DNA of 36,569 bases from Cellulosimicrobium composti (GCF_009711085.1 NZ_WMKA01000017.1:1-36569); one strand, 5' to 3'. Positions 9,537 through 18,698 are shown, numbered from the stretch's first letter. Translations and numbers: made by a program. The notes: generated from the sequence alone by a model not told the origin.

Positions 9537-9583
9537 CCGCGCTGCGACCTTGGTGCCGTACGCCGTCACCCGGGAGCGGACAG

Positions 9584-12500
9584 TCAGACGCTGAAGTACT
9601 TCGCCTCGGGGTGGTGGAACACGAACGCGTCGGTCGACTGCTCCGGATGGAGCTGGAGCTCCGCGGAGAGCTCGACGCCCACGCGCTCGGGGCGCAGGAG
9701 CTCGACGACCTTGGTGCGGTCCTCCATGTCCGGGCAGGCGGGGTAGCCGAGCGAGAAGCGGGCGCCGCGGTACTCGAGCTTGAACATGCCCTCGACCTCG
9801 GTCGGGTCCTCGTCGGCGAACCCGAGCTCGGCGCGCACGCGCGAGTGCCACATCTCGGCGAGCGCCTCGGTGAGCTGCACGGACAGGCCGTGGAGCTCCA
9901 TGTACTCGCGGTAGTGGTTCCCGGCGAACAGCGTCGCGGTGTGCTGATCGACCGAGGCGCCCATCGTGACGAGCTGGACGGGCAGCACGTCGTACCGGCC
10001 CGTCTCCTCGACCCAGGACCGCGGCTTGACGAAGTCGGCGAGGCACAGGTGCCGGTCGCGGCGCTGACGCGGGAACGTGAAGCGCAGCCGCTCGGTCCCG
10101 GGCTCGCCGCCCGACCCGCCGTCGGGCGCGCCGATGCCGGCCAGCCCGGGGCCGTGGTGCGCGACGACGACGTCGTCGCCCTCGGACCACACGGGGAAGT
10201 ACCCGTAGACGACCGACGGGTCCACGACGCCCTGGGTGCGGATGCGCTCGTACCAGGCGTTGAGCCGCGGGCGGCCCTCGGTCTCGACGAGCTCCTCGTA
10301 CGACGCCCCGTCGTCGCCACGGCCCGGCTTGAGGCCCCACTGGCCCATGAACGTCGCGCGCTCGTCGAGGAACGCCGCGTACTCGGCGAGCTGGACGCCC
10401 TTGACGAGGCGCGTGCCCCAGAACGGGGGAGCGGGTACAGGGTTGTCGGCCGCGACGTCGGACCGTGCGGGCAGGTCCTCGACGGGTGTCTCGGTCACGG
10501 TGACCACGGCGTGCCGGCGCTTCTTCAGCGCGGGCAGCCCGACGGCGTCGGGCGACTCGCCGCGCGCGACGCGCACGAGCGGCTCCATGAGGCGCAGGCC
10601 CTCGAACGCGTCGCGTGCGTACCGGACGACGCCGGGGAACTGGCCCGCGAGGTCGTCCTCGACGTACGTGCGCGTCAGGGCCGCGCCGCCGAGCAGCACG
10701 GGCCACCGGTCGGCGAGCCCGCGCGACGCGAGCTCCTCGAGGTTCTCCTTCATCACCACGGTGGACTTCACGAGCAGCCCGGACATGCCGATGACGTCGG
10801 CGTCGTGCTCCTCGGCGGCCTCGATCATCGCGGAGATCGGCTGCTTGATGCCGATGTTGACGACCGTGTAGCCGTTGTTCGTCAAGATGATGTCGACGAG
10901 GTTCTTGCCGATGTCGTGCACGTCGCCGCGCACGGTCGCGAGGACGATCGTGCCCTTGGACCCGGACTCGCCCTCGACCCTCTCCATGTGCGGCTCGAGG
11001 TAGGCGACCGCGGTCTTCATGACCTCGGCGGACTGCAGCACGAACGGGAGCTGCATCTCGCCGCGCCCGAACAGCTCGCCCACGACCTTCATGCCCTCGA
11101 GCAGGTGCTCGTTGACGATGTCGAGCGCCGTGAGGCCGGACGCCATCGCCGTGTCGAGGTCGTCCTCCAGCCCCTTGCGCGCGCCGTCGACGATCCGTCG
11201 TTCGAGCCGCTCGCCCACGGGGAGCGCGGCGAGCTCCGCCGCGCGCTGGTCCTTGAGCGCCGCGGAGTCCACGCCCTCGAAGAGCTCGAGCAGCCGGGCG
11301 AGCGGGTCGTGCACGAGGTTCCCCGCGTCGTCGTACCGGCGCCGGTCCCACACGAGGTCGAGCGCGGCCTCGCGCTGCTCGGCGGGGATCTGCGCGAGGG
11401 GGAGGATCTTCGCCGCGTGGACGATCGCGGAGTCCAGGCCGGCCTGCACCGCCTCGTGGAGGAACACCGAGTTGAGGACGGTGCGCGCCGCGGGGTTGAG
11501 CCCGAACGACACGTTCGACACCCCGAGCGTCGTGTGGATGCCGGGGTAGCGGCGCGTGATCTCGCGGATCGCCTCGATCGTCTCGATGGCGTCACGCCGC
11601 GTCTCCTCCTGGCCCGTGGCGATGGGGAACGTCAGCGCGTCCACGATGATGTCGTCGACCCGCATGCCCCAGTCGCGCGTGAGCGTCTCGACGAGCCGGG
11701 TGGCGATCGCGACCTTCGTCTCGGCGGTGCGCGCCTGGCCCTCCTCGTCGATCGTCAGCGCGACGACGGCCGCGCCGTGCTCGACGACGTGCGGCATGAT
11801 CCGGGCGAACCGCGACGTCGGCCCGTCGCCGTCCTCGAAGTTCACGGAGTTCACGACGGCGCGACCGCCGACGAGCTCGAGACCGGCCGCGATGACCTCG
11901 GGCTCGGTGGAGTCGATGACGAGCGGCAGCGTGGACGCGCTCGCGAGCCGTGAGACGACCTGCCTCACGTCCGCGACGCCGTCGCGCCCCACGTAGTCGA
12001 CGCACACGTCGAGCAGGTGCGCGCCGTCGCGCGTCTGGGCGCGCGCGATCTCCACGCACTCGTCCCAGTTCTCGGCGAGCATCGCCTCGCGGAACGCCTT
12101 CGACCCGTTCGCGTTCGTCCGCTCGCCGATCGCGAGGAACGACGCGTCCTGGTGCAGGTCGGTGTGCGAGTACAGGCTCGCGACGCCGTTCTCGCGCTCC
12201 GGCCGGCGCTCGACGACCGGGCGCGCGCGCACCGCCTCGACGACGCGCCGCAGGTGCTCGGGCGTCGTGCCGCAGCAGCCGCCCACGAGCCCGAGCCCGA
12301 ACTCCGTGACGAACTGGGTGTGCGCGGCCGCGAGCTCCTCGGGCGTCAGCGGGTACGTCGCCCCGTCCGGGCCGAGCACGGGCAGCCCCGCGTTGGGCAT
12401 GCAGGTCACCGGGATCTCCGCGTGCCGCGACAGGTGCCGCAGGTGCTCGCTCATCTCCGCGGGCCCGGTCGCGCAGTTGAGCCCGATCGCGTCGACGTCG

Positions 12501-13177
12501 AGCGCCTGGAGCGTCGTCAGCGCGGCGCCGATCTCGGAGCCCATGAGCATGGTCCCCGTGGTCTCGACCGTCACCTGGACGATCACCGGCACCTCGCGCC
12601 CGACGTCGCGCATCGCGTTCCGCGACCCGGTCACCGCGGCCTTCGCCTGGAGCAGGTCCTGGCTCGTCTCGACGAGGATCGCGTCGGCCCCGCCCTCCAG
12701 GAGGCCCGCGGCCTGCTCGGCGAACGTGTCGCGCAGGTGCGCGTACGTGGTGTGGCCGAGGCTCGGCAGCTTCGTGCCCGGTCCCATCGACCCGAGCACC
12801 CAGCGCGGGTGGTCCGCCGTCGCGAACGCGTCGGCGCGCTCGCGCGCGATGCGCGCCCCGGCCGCGGCGAGCTCGCGGATGCGGTCGTCGATGCCGTAGT
12901 CCGACAGGTTGGACCAGTTGGCGCCGAACGTGTTCGTCTCGATCGCGTCCACCCCGACCTCGAGGTACGCGTCGTGCACCGCGGCGATGACGTCCGGGCG
13001 AGACACGTTGAGGATCTCGTTGCAGCCCTCGAGCCCCTGGTAGTCCTCCAGGGTCGGGTCCTGCGCCTGGATCATCGTGCCCATCGCGCCGTCCGCGACG
13101 ACGACGCGGGTGCGCAGCGCGTCGGCGAGGGCCCGGGAGCGGGCGTCGGCGAGGTCCTGGGGAACGACGGTCGGCAT
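9584..13177 (-). CDS. metH: Cobalamin-dependent methionine synthase
   Basis: This 1197-residue enzyme transfers a methyl group from methyltetrahydrofolate to homocysteine via methylcobalamin. All four modules are present. The homocysteine domain (1-~320) has zinc cysteines C235 (GLNCATGP) and C301/C302 (VGGCCGTT). The pterin domain (~345-620) begins at IGERTNANGSKAF. The cobalamin cap and Rossmann part hold DVHDIG, with H754 as the cobalt ligand, and GMSGLLVKST. The C-terminal reactivation domain binds SAM (RFSLGYPACPD). The length matches E. coli MetH. ATG 13177 is preceded by TACGCT and a 6-nt gap, so the message is leaderless and cannot carry a cobalamin riboswitch in a 5' leader. It is divergent from a GNAT gene. 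A DUF4430/membrane pair for possible corrinoid uptake lies 3.3 kb away. Confidence 0.97.
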   Translation of the reverse strand: MPTVVPQDLADARSRALADALRTRVVVADGAMGTMIQAQDPTLEDYQGLEGCNEILNVSRPDVIAAVHDAYLEVGVDAIETNTFGANWSNLSDYGIDDRIRELAAAGARIARERADAFATADHPRWVLGSMGPGTKLPSLGHTTYAHLRDTFAEQAAGLLEGGADAILVETSQDLLQAKAAVTGSRNAMRDVGREVPVIVQVTVETTGTMLMGSEIGAALTTLQALDVDAIGLNCATGPAEMSEHLRHLSRHAEIPVTCMPNAGLPVLGPDGATYPLTPEELAAAHTQFVTEFGLGLVGGCCGTTPEHLRRVVEAVRARPVVERRPERENGVASLYSHTDLHQDASFLAIGERTNANGSKAFREAMLAENWDECVEIARAQTRDGAHLLDVCVDYVGRDGVADVRQVVSRLASASTLPLVIDSTEPEVIAAGLELVGGRAVVNSVNFEDGDGPTSRFARIMPHVVEHGAAVVALTIDEEGQARTAETKVAIATRLVETLTRDWGMRVDDIIVDALTFPIATGQEETRRDAIETIEAIREITRRYPGIHTTLGVSNVSFGLNPAARTVLNSVFLHEAVQAGLDSAIVHAAKILPLAQIPAEQREAALDLVWDRRRYDDAGNLVHDPLARLLELFEGVDSAALKDQRAAELAALPVGERLERRIVDGARKGLEDDLDTAMASGLTALDIVNEHLLEGMKVVGELFGRGEMQLPFVLQSAEVMKTAVAYLEPHMERVEGESGSKGTIVLATVRGDVHDIGKNLVDIILTNNGYTVVNIGIKQPISAMIEAAEEHDADVIGMSGLLVKSTVVMKENLEELASRGLADRWPVLLGGAALTRTYVEDDLAGQFPGVVRYARDAFEGLRLMEPLVRVARGESPDAVGLPALKKRRHAVVTVTETPVEDLPARSDVAADNPVPAPPFWGTRLVKGVQLAEYAAFLDERATFMGQWGLKPGRGDDGASYEELVETEGRPRLNAWYERIRTQGVVDPSVVYGYFPVWSEGDDVVVAHHGPGLAGIGAPDGGSGGEPGTERLRFTFPRQRRDRHLCLADFVKPRSWVEETGRYDVLPVQLVTMGASVDQHTATLFAGNHYREYMELHGLSVQLTEALAEMWHSRVRAELGFADEDPTEVEGMFKLEYRGARFSLGYPACPDMEDRTKVVELLRPERVGVELSAELQLHPEQSTDAFVFHHPEAKYFSV

Positions 13178-13183
13178 GCTCGC

Positions 13184-13189
13184 AGCGTA
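13184..13189 (-). promoter_or_regulatory. Leaderless -10 element of metH
   Basis: On the minus strand TACGCT is followed by GCGAGC (6 nt) and then ATG 13177. No Shine-Dalgarno is present. Confidence 0.65.
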
Positions 13190-13313
13190 GATCGCGCGCA
13201 CCCGGTCGTGGGGCGCCGTCTCAGGAGCCGCGCGCCGACCCCGGACCCCCACTGCGCCCGGGCCACCCCCGTCGCGCGAGGGAAATCCGCGTGCCCGACG
13301 CCGCGGGCCGCCC

Positions 13314-13319
13314 TACCGT
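13314..13319 (+). promoter_or_regulatory. Leaderless -10 element of the double-GNAT gene
   Basis: TACCGT ends 7 nt before ATG 13327 with no Shine-Dalgarno in between. Confidence 0.6.
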
Positions 13320-13326
13320 GGTCCGC

Positions 13327-14475
13327 ATGTCCTCCGCCTCGACGACCGACCAGGTCGTGCACCCGCCCGCCCCGCCGCTCGCCCCGATCGCCGAGCGCGC
13401 CGCCGCGCCGTCGGCCCTCCCGGCGGTCACCGCGGGCGACCTCACGTGGCGCCCCGCCACGCCCGCCGACGCGCCCGCGCTCCTCGCGCTGCGCAACGAC
13501 ATCGCCGAGGCGGACCAGGAGCCGTACCGCGAGACGCTCGACGAGATCGAGGAGCTGTTCACGGCGCCGTGGCGCGACGTCGCGGCCGACACGCTCGTCG
13601 GGGCCGACGCCGACGGCGCGCTGCGCGCCTACGCGATGGTCGACACGAATCCCGGCGACGCGCGCACCGTGCGGGTCTTCCTCGCAGGTGGGGTGCACCC
13701 GACGCACCGCGCGCGCGGCATCGGCCGCGAGGTGCTCGCGTGGCAGGTGGCCCGCGCGCGCCAGGTGCTCGCCGCGAGCGGCAAGGAGCTGCCCGCGCGC
13801 CTCGCGCTGTACGGCGAGGACACCGACCCGCCCGCCAAGGTGCGCCTCTACGCCCGGTGCGGGTTCGCGCCGCGCCGCTTCTACGCCGACCTGCGGCGCG
13901 ACCTCGCCGCACCCGTCCCCGAGGTCCCGCTCGACGGGTCGCTGCGGCTCGTGCCGTGGTCGCCCGAGCTCGACGAGGCGACGCGCCTCGCGCACAACGA
14001 CGCGTTCCGTGACCACTGGGGGAGCGAGCCGCGCACCGCGGAGGCCTGGGCGCACGGCCGCAGCCACCACGCGCCGCAGTGGTCGTTCCTCGTCGTCGAC
14101 GACGCGCCCGACGTCGACGCGCTCCTCGCCGGGGCCGAGACCGAGGACCTCGTCGACGAGGAGACCGCCGCCGCCCTGCGCGCGGGCGAGCCGCTCGTCG
14201 TCGGCTACCAGATGGCGAGCCGCTACGACGAGGACTTCCCCGTGCGCGGGTACTCGTTCGGGTACACCGACATCCTCGGGGTGCGCCGCGCGTACCGCGG
14301 CCGCCGCGTCGCCGTCGCGGCGCTCGCGGCCGGGATGCGCGCGTTCGCCGCGGACGGGATGCAGTACGCGTCGCTCGACGTGGACACCGAGAACCCGTCC
14401 GGCGCGCACGGCCTCTACGCGAGCCTCGGCTACGAGAAGGTGTCCGGCTCGCGCATGTACTCGATCGAGATCTGA
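13327..14475 (+). CDS. Tandem GNAT-family N-acetyltransferase
   Basis: This 382-residue protein has two GNAT folds in tandem. After a Pro/Ala-rich N-terminus (1-37), domain 1 (~38-195) carries the acetyl-CoA loop in GGVHPTHRARGIGREVLAW. Domain 2 (~205-382) carries ILGVRRAYRGRRVAVAAL and the closing strand-helix pattern TENPSGAHGLYASLGYEKV. The layout resembles mycothiol synthase MshD and related double-GNAT proteins, but it is longer than MshD and I see no reason to assign that reaction. Actinobacteria have many such paralogues. It has a leaderless promoter, is divergent from metH and is monocistronic. The acyl acceptor is unknown. Confidence 0.85.
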   Translation: MSSASTTDQVVHPPAPPLAPIAERAAAPSALPAVTAGDLTWRPATPADAPALLALRNDIAEADQEPYRETLDEIEELFTAPWRDVAADTLVGADADGALRAYAMVDTNPGDARTVRVFLAGGVHPTHRARGIGREVLAWQVARARQVLAASGKELPARLALYGEDTDPPAKVRLYARCGFAPRRFYADLRRDLAAPVPEVPLDGSLRLVPWSPELDEATRLAHNDAFRDHWGSEPRTAEAWAHGRSHHAPQWSFLVVDDAPDVDALLAGAETEDLVDEETAAALRAGEPLVVGYQMASRYDEDFPVRGYSFGYTDILGVRRAYRGRRVAVAALAAGMRAFAADGMQYASLDVDTENPSGAHGLYASLGYEKVSGSRMYSIEI

Positions 14476-14638
14476 GGGCAGTGCCGACGCAGGAAGACGT
14501 CAGCGCGCACGGCCCGGCCCTCGTCCCGCAGCCGCGGAGCGGAGCACGACGACGAGGAGGCGTTCGTGCTCGACGCGGCGAGAGTCCTCGCGGGTCGCGG
14601 GCGGCACGGCGTCGGCGCGGGTGGTGGCGGCGGACTGA

Positions 14639-14654
14639 GCCCCGGAGGCGGGGC
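14639..14654 (-). terminator. Weak hairpin downstream of the metallopeptidase gene
   Basis: GCCCCG (14639-14644) pairs with CGGGGC (14649-14654) across a 4-nt loop, 5 bp past the stop of the minus-strand metallopeptidase gene. It is short and lacks a U-tract. The remaining ~160 bp up to the GNAT stop hold nothing recognisable. Confidence 0.35.
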
Positions 14655-14658
14655 GCGG

Positions 14659-15561
14659 TCAGAGGGTCGACGCGGACAGCGCGTCGCAGTCCCGGATCGT
14701 GCCCCCGTCGTAGCCGATCGTGAACCAGCGCTGGCGCTGCTCGCTCGACCCGTGCGTCCAGCCCTCGGGGTTGACCTGGCCGGTCGCGGCCTCCTGGATG
14801 CGGTCGTCGCCGACGGCGGACGCGGCGGACAGCGCGTCGTTCAGCTCCTGGTCGGTGATCGGCGCGAGGAACGTCACGCCGGTGTCCGGGTCGACGGTGC
14901 TCGCGGCGTGGCCGGCCCACATGCCGGCCAGGCAGTCGGCCATGAGCTCGATGCGGACGGAGTCGGACTCGGGGCCGGAGCCCTGGCGGTCGGCCGCGTC
15001 CATCGCGCCGACGAGCTGCTCGATGTGGTGACCGAACTCGTGCGCCACGACGTACATCTCCGCGAGGCCGCCGTCGTTGGCGCCGAACCGGTTCGTCAGG
15101 TCGTCGTAGAAGCCGAGGTCGATGTAGACGGTCTGGTCGGGCGGGCAGTAGAACGGCCCGACGGCGCTGGTCGCGGCGCCGCAGCCCGTCGAGACCTGGT
15201 CGGTGAAGCTCACGACCTCGGGCTGCGCGTACTCGACCCCTGCCTGCTGGGGGAGCGCCTCGGCCCAGTAGGCGTCGAGCGACTGGACCGTGCCGTTGAG
15301 GCGGCACTCGCGCGTCGTGTTCGCCTCCTCGGCGGTGCACGTGTCGATGTACTCCTGCTGACCCTCGCCGTACGCGCCGGAGTCGGACCCGTCGCCGCCC
15401 GTGAGCGCGCTGAGGTCCACGCCCGTCTGGTTGCCGAGGAACGCGACGAGCAACGCGACGAGCACGGCCCCGATCCCGCCGCCCGCGATCATCGTGCCGC
15501 GCCGACCGCCGCCCTTGCGGACCCGCCCGCCCTCGAACGAGCCACCCTCCTGGAAAGTCAC
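14659..15561 (-). CDS. YpfJ/KPN_02809-type neutral zinc metallopeptidase
   Basis: This is a 300-residue membrane-anchored protein. GTG 15561 is preceded by TAGCGT with a 6-nt gap (leaderless). The N-terminus is Gly/Arg-rich (MTFQEGGSFEGGRVRKGGG), followed by one transmembrane helix (~25-42), so the protease domain probably faces outside. The domain has VVAHEFGHHIEQL, the HExxH-like zinc motif in its HEFGH form, then ELMADCLAGMWAGHA, which supplies the downstream ligand. TGQVNPEGWTHGSSEQRQRWF is also visible as TGQVNPEGWTHG and SSEQRQRWF, typical of this family. Several Cys may form disulfides. The substrate is unknown. It is monocistronic, converging on the GNAT gene and divergent from the ABC-F gene. 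Confidence 0.93.
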   Translation of the reverse strand: MTFQEGGSFEGGRVRKGGGRRGTMIAGGGIGAVLVALLVAFLGNQTGVDLSALTGGDGSDSGAYGEGQQEYIDTCTAEEANTTRECRLNGTVQSLDAYWAEALPQQAGVEYAQPEVVSFTDQVSTGCGAATSAVGPFYCPPDQTVYIDLGFYDDLTNRFGANDGGLAEMYVVAHEFGHHIEQLVGAMDAADRQGSGPESDSVRIELMADCLAGMWAGHAASTVDPDTGVTFLAPITDQELNDALSAASAVGDDRIQEAATGQVNPEGWTHGSSEQRQRWFTIGYDGGTIRDCDALSASTL

Positions 15562-15567
15562 AGGTCA

Positions 15568-15573
15568 ACGCTA
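15568..15573 (-). promoter_or_regulatory. Leaderless -10 element of the metallopeptidase gene
   Basis: On the minus strand TAGCGT is followed by TGACCT (6 nt) and GTG 15561. Confidence 0.65.
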
Positions 15574-15700
15574 CCGCCGGGCGGTGCACCAGGCGTCCTG
15601 GCCGGGGTGTTCGACCGCCGCGCGAGCGCGATCCCGGTCTCGAGCAGCCGCCTCGCACGTGCCCCGGCGGAATGGGGTGGGACGCGACGCCGGGCCCCCG

Positions 15701-15706
15701 TAGAAT
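15701..15706 (+). promoter_or_regulatory. -10 element of the ABC-F gene
   Basis: TAGAAT stands out in GC-rich sequence. It implies a leader of about 107 nt ending in GAGAGGA before GTG 15820. Antibiotic-responsive ABC-F genes can have attenuator leaders; I see no clear uORF or attenuator here. Confidence 0.5.
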
Positions 15707-15819
15707 CGACGAGGCCCGGACGCCGGGGCGCACGCACCCCGGCCCCACGACGAGCCGCCGGCCGACCGGTCCGGCGAGGGCCGTCGTCGGGCACCCGCAC
15801 CACCCGAGAGGACCCTCCC

Positions 15820-17418
15820 GTGATCACCGCTCACGGCGTCGAGCTGCGCGTCGGCGCCCGCGTCCTGCTGCACGAGGCGACCTTCCAGATCGCCTCGGGC
15901 GACCGGATCGGTCTCGTCGGGCGCAACGGCGCCGGCAAGACGACCCTGACCAAGACGCTCGCGGGGGAGACCCAGCCCACGGCGGGGAGGATCACGCGCG
16001 GCAACGAGATCGGCTACCTGCCGCAGGACCCGCGCACGGGGGACCTCGACGTCATCGCGATGGACCGCGTGCTGTCCGCCCGCAGCCTCGACAAGATCGT
16101 GCGGCAGATGCGCGAGACCGAGGGCGCCATGGCGAGCGCCGACCCGGAGACGCACGAGGCCGCGATGGAGCGCTACCCCAGGCTCGAGGCGCGGTTCCTC
16201 GCCGCGGGCGGGTACGCGGCCGAGAGCGAGGCCCACCGCATCACGAGCAACCTCGGCCTCGACGACCGCGTGCTCGGCCAGCCCCTCAGCACGCTGTCCG
16301 GCGGGCAGCGCCGCCGCATCGAGCTCGCGCGCATCCTCTTCTCCGGCGTGGAGACGCTGCTCCTGGACGAGCCGACGAACCACCTCGACGCCGACTCGAT
16401 CATCTGGCTGCGCGACTACCTCAAGTCCTACAGCGGCGGGTTCGTCGTGATCTCGCACGACGTCGAGCTGCTGCGCGCGACCGTGAACAAGGTGTTCCAC
16501 CTCGACGCGAACCGCGGCGAGCTCGACCAGTACAACCTCGGCTGGGACGCGTACCTGGCGCAGCGCGAGTCGGACGAGCGCCGCCGTCGCCGCGAGCGGC
16601 AGAACGCGGAGAAGAAGGCGAGCGCGCTGCTCGCCCAGGGCGAGAAGATGCGCGCCAAGGCGACCAAGGCCGTCGCCGCGCAGAACATGATGCGCCGCGC
16701 CGAGAAGATGCTCGCCGGGATCGAGGGCGAGCGGCAGACCGACAAGGTCGCCAAGCTCCGGTTCCCCAAGCCCGCGCCGTGCGGGCGCACGCCGCTCACG
16801 GCGAGCGGGCTGTCCAAGGCGTACGGGTCGCAGGAGGTGTTCGCGGGCGTCGACCTCGCGATCGACCGCGGCAGCCGGGTCGTCGTGCTCGGCCTCAACG
16901 GCGCCGGCAAGACGACGCTCCTGCGGATCCTCGGCGGCGTCGAGAAGCCGGACACGGGCGAGGTCCACGCGGGGCACGGCCTGAAGATCGGCTACTACGC
17001 CCAGGAGCACGACACGCTCGACATGGACGCGACGGTCGTCGAGAACCTGCGCCACGCCGCGCCCGACCTCACGGACACCCAGGTGCGCTCCGTGCTCGGG
17101 TCGTTCCTGTTCTCCGGCGACGACGCGGACAAGCCGACGCACGTGCTGTCCGGCGGGGAGAAGACGCGCCTCGCGCTCGCGACGCTCGTCGTGTCGTCCG
17201 CGAACGTGCTGCTGCTCGACGAGCCGACGAACAACCTCGACCCCGCGTCGCGCGCCGAGATCCTCGGGGCGCTCAAGACGTACGAGGGCGCGGTCGTCAT
17301 GGTCACGCACGACGACGGCGCGGTCGAGGCGCTCGAGCCGGAGCGCGTCCTGCTCCTGCCCGACGGCGACGAGGACCTCTGGAGCGACGACTACGCGGAG
17401 CTCGTGTCGCTCGCCTGA
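15820..17418 (+). CDS. ABC-F family ATPase
   Basis: This 532-residue soluble protein has two ABC cassettes and no membrane domain. Open frame extends far upstream, but homology starts at MITAHGVELRVGARVLLHEA, and GTG 15820 has GAGAGGA upstream. Cassette 1 has Walker A GRNGAGKTT, signature LSGGQRRRIEL and Walker B LLLDEPTNHLD. The inter-cassette linker (~residues 245-310) is Lys/Arg/Glu-rich and coiled-coil, as expected for the P-site tRNA interaction motif. Cassette 2 has GLNGAGKTT, LSGGEKTRLAL and LLLDEPTNNLD. Members act on ribosomes as translation factors or antibiotic-protection proteins. Nothing in the sequence tells which. It is monocistronic and convergent with the SURF1 operon (15-bp gap). 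Confidence 0.93.
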   Translation: MITAHGVELRVGARVLLHEATFQIASGDRIGLVGRNGAGKTTLTKTLAGETQPTAGRITRGNEIGYLPQDPRTGDLDVIAMDRVLSARSLDKIVRQMRETEGAMASADPETHEAAMERYPRLEARFLAAGGYAAESEAHRITSNLGLDDRVLGQPLSTLSGGQRRRIELARILFSGVETLLLDEPTNHLDADSIIWLRDYLKSYSGGFVVISHDVELLRATVNKVFHLDANRGELDQYNLGWDAYLAQRESDERRRRRERQNAEKKASALLAQGEKMRAKATKAVAAQNMMRRAEKMLAGIEGERQTDKVAKLRFPKPAPCGRTPLTASGLSKAYGSQEVFAGVDLAIDRGSRVVVLGLNGAGKTTLLRILGGVEKPDTGEVHAGHGLKIGYYAQEHDTLDMDATVVENLRHAAPDLTDTQVRSVLGSFLFSGDDADKPTHVLSGGEKTRLALATLVVSSANVLLLDEPTNNLDPASRAEILGALKTYEGAVVMVTHDDGAVEALEPERVLLLPDGDEDLWSDDYAELVSLA

Positions 17419-17425
17419 CCGGCGA

Positions 17426-17454
17426 GGGCGCCCCTACCGCGGCGTCGGGCGCCC
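17426..17454. terminator. Possible bidirectional hairpin between ABC-F and SURF1 genes
   Basis: Two copies of the self-complementary octamer GGGCGCCC (17426-17433 and 17447-17454) can pair across a 13-nt loop. The site spans the 3' ends of the convergent genes and overlaps the last SURF1 codons. Confidence 0.35.
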
Positions 17455-18453
17455 GCGCCTCTCCTCGAGCTGGGCGTCGATGAGGGCGTCCTCCTCGTCC
17501 TCGGCGCTCGGACGGCGCGCGCGCGGCTCCCGGCGGGCGCGCACCGCGCCCGGGTCCTGCGCCGCGAGCAGGTCGCCCGCGGTGAGCACGGCACCCTCGC
17601 CGCGCGCGTCGCGGCGCTCGCGGCGGACGAGGACCCAGAACCCCGCGACCGCGCCGATCGCGAACACGCACCACTGCAGCGCGTAGGACAGGTGCGACCC
17701 GGGGTCGGTGTCGGGCTTCGGCAGCGCCTCGAGGCGCTCCGCGGCCGCGGGCTCCTCGCTGCGGAGCTGCCCGTAGGCCCCCACCGTCCGGCCGTCGGCC
17801 CACGCGGCGCCGTCGGGACCGGCGGCGAGCACCTGCTCGGTCGAGATCGCCTGCACCTGGCCGGCGGGCGCGTCCCTGCCCGACGCCGGCTCGTCGGCCC
17901 GGAGCGTGACGGTCGCCTCGACGTCACCGTCGGGCGGGGCGGGCACGTCGCCGGGCGTGACGGCGTCCGTGCCGAGCGGCACGAAGCCGCGGTCGACCAC
18001 GACGACGAGGCCGTCGGGCGCGCCGGGCGTCGGGTCGGTCACGAACGGCACGAGGACGTGGAAGCCGGGGCTCCCGCCCACGGGCCGGTTGCGCAGGAGG
18101 ACGGTCGCCTCGGGTGCGTAACGGCCCTCCAGGGTCACGGGGCGCCACACGTCGTCCTCGTCGAGCACGGCGCCGGGGGCGGCGAGCACGTCGCCGACCG
18201 GGACCGGCTCGGTCGTGTAGTTGGCCTCGATCCGGTCGATCTGCGCCTCGCGCGCGACGTACCGGTTCCACTGCCACCACCCCGCGAGCAGGCACAGGGC
18301 CACGAGCACGACGACCCCGACGGCGAGCGTCGCCCACTGCCGGGGGGTGCGGGGCTGGTGGGCGTCCGCGGTGGCGCGCTCCGGCGTCGGCTCCGGGCGC
18401 GCGGGGACCGGCCCGGCCGACGGCGCGTCCGGGTGCGGGGACCGCTGCGTCAC
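17434..18453 (-). CDS. SURF1 family cytochrome oxidase biogenesis protein
   Basis: This is a 339-residue membrane protein. GTG 18453 overlaps the TGA of the upstream small gene (GTGA). A Pro-rich N-terminal tail (1-37) precedes TM1 (~40-60, ending CLLAGWWQWNRY, the SURF1 start motif). The periplasmic domain contains VTLEGRYAPEATVLLRNRP, GFHVLVPF and VVVDRGFVPLG. TM2 near the C-terminus (SYALQWCVFAIGAVAGF) is the second SURF1 signature. A ~60-residue charged cytoplasmic tail follows. SURF1 assists haem a3/CuB assembly in aa3-type oxidase; an aerobic lifestyle is implied. It is the last gene of a DUF3099/Cys-rich/SURF1 operon. Confidence 0.93.
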   Translation of the reverse strand: MTQRSPHPDAPSAGPVPARPEPTPERATADAHQPRTPRQWATLAVGVVVLVALCLLAGWWQWNRYVAREAQIDRIEANYTTEPVPVGDVLAAPGAVLDEDDVWRPVTLEGRYAPEATVLLRNRPVGGSPGFHVLVPFVTDPTPGAPDGLVVVVDRGFVPLGTDAVTPGDVPAPPDGDVEATVTLRADEPASGRDAPAGQVQAISTEQVLAAGPDGAAWADGRTVGAYGQLRSEEPAAAERLEALPKPDTDPGSHLSYALQWCVFAIGAVAGFWVLVRRERRDARGEGAVLTAGDLLAAQDPGAVRARREPRARRPSAEDEEDALIDAQLEERRGRPTPR

Positions 18454-18698
18454 GGGGCCGCCCGGCGCTCGAGCTCGTCGACGGGCACGGTCGAGCGCCA
18501 GAACGAGCGGGCGCCCAGGAACGTCTCGAGGTGCTCGCGGTGCGCGTCGCACGCGAGCCACACCTTGCGGCGCTCCGGCGTGTGGATCCTGGGGTTGTTC
18601 CACAGCAGGCCCCACACGGCCGGCTCGCGGCAGCCCTTGGCGCTGCACACGAGCTCCTCCTCGCCGACGGGGTCGGCGACGCCCAGGACGTCGGTCAC
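18450..18698 (-). CDS. Small conserved actinobacterial protein with Cys/His cluster
   Basis: This 82-residue cytosolic protein starts at GTG 18698, which overlaps the DUF3099 stop (GTGA) and has GAGGAGG upstream. Its TGA overlaps the SURF1 start. The core EELVCSAKGCREPAVWGLLW, then NNPRIHTPERRKVWLACDAH, contains Cys-x4-Cys and Cys-x2-His, a plausible single zinc site. The C-terminus is HLETFLGARSFWRSTVPVDEL. Close relatives across Actinobacteria are of unknown function, and some carry what I believe is a spurious acetone carboxylase label. Constant proximity to SURF1 would hint at respiratory-chain assembly, but that is inference. Confidence 0.82.
   Translation of the reverse strand: MTDVLGVADPVGEEELVCSAKGCREPAVWGLLWNNPRIHTPERRKVWLACDAHREHLETFLGARSFWRSTVPVDELERRAAP

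Noticed and set aside
9521-11953. Long plus-strand open frame antisense to metH
   Set aside because: It is a GC-bias shadow: low complexity in Arg/Gly/Val/Leu, no family resemblance, and the opposite strand encodes an unambiguous MetH.
14566-14640. GTG at 14566 with GAGGAGG upstream, suggesting a small gene before the metallopeptidase
   Set aside because: The frame has no stop until it merges with the ABC-F gene and its translation is Gly-rich without family resemblance; it is antisense to the metallopeptidase.
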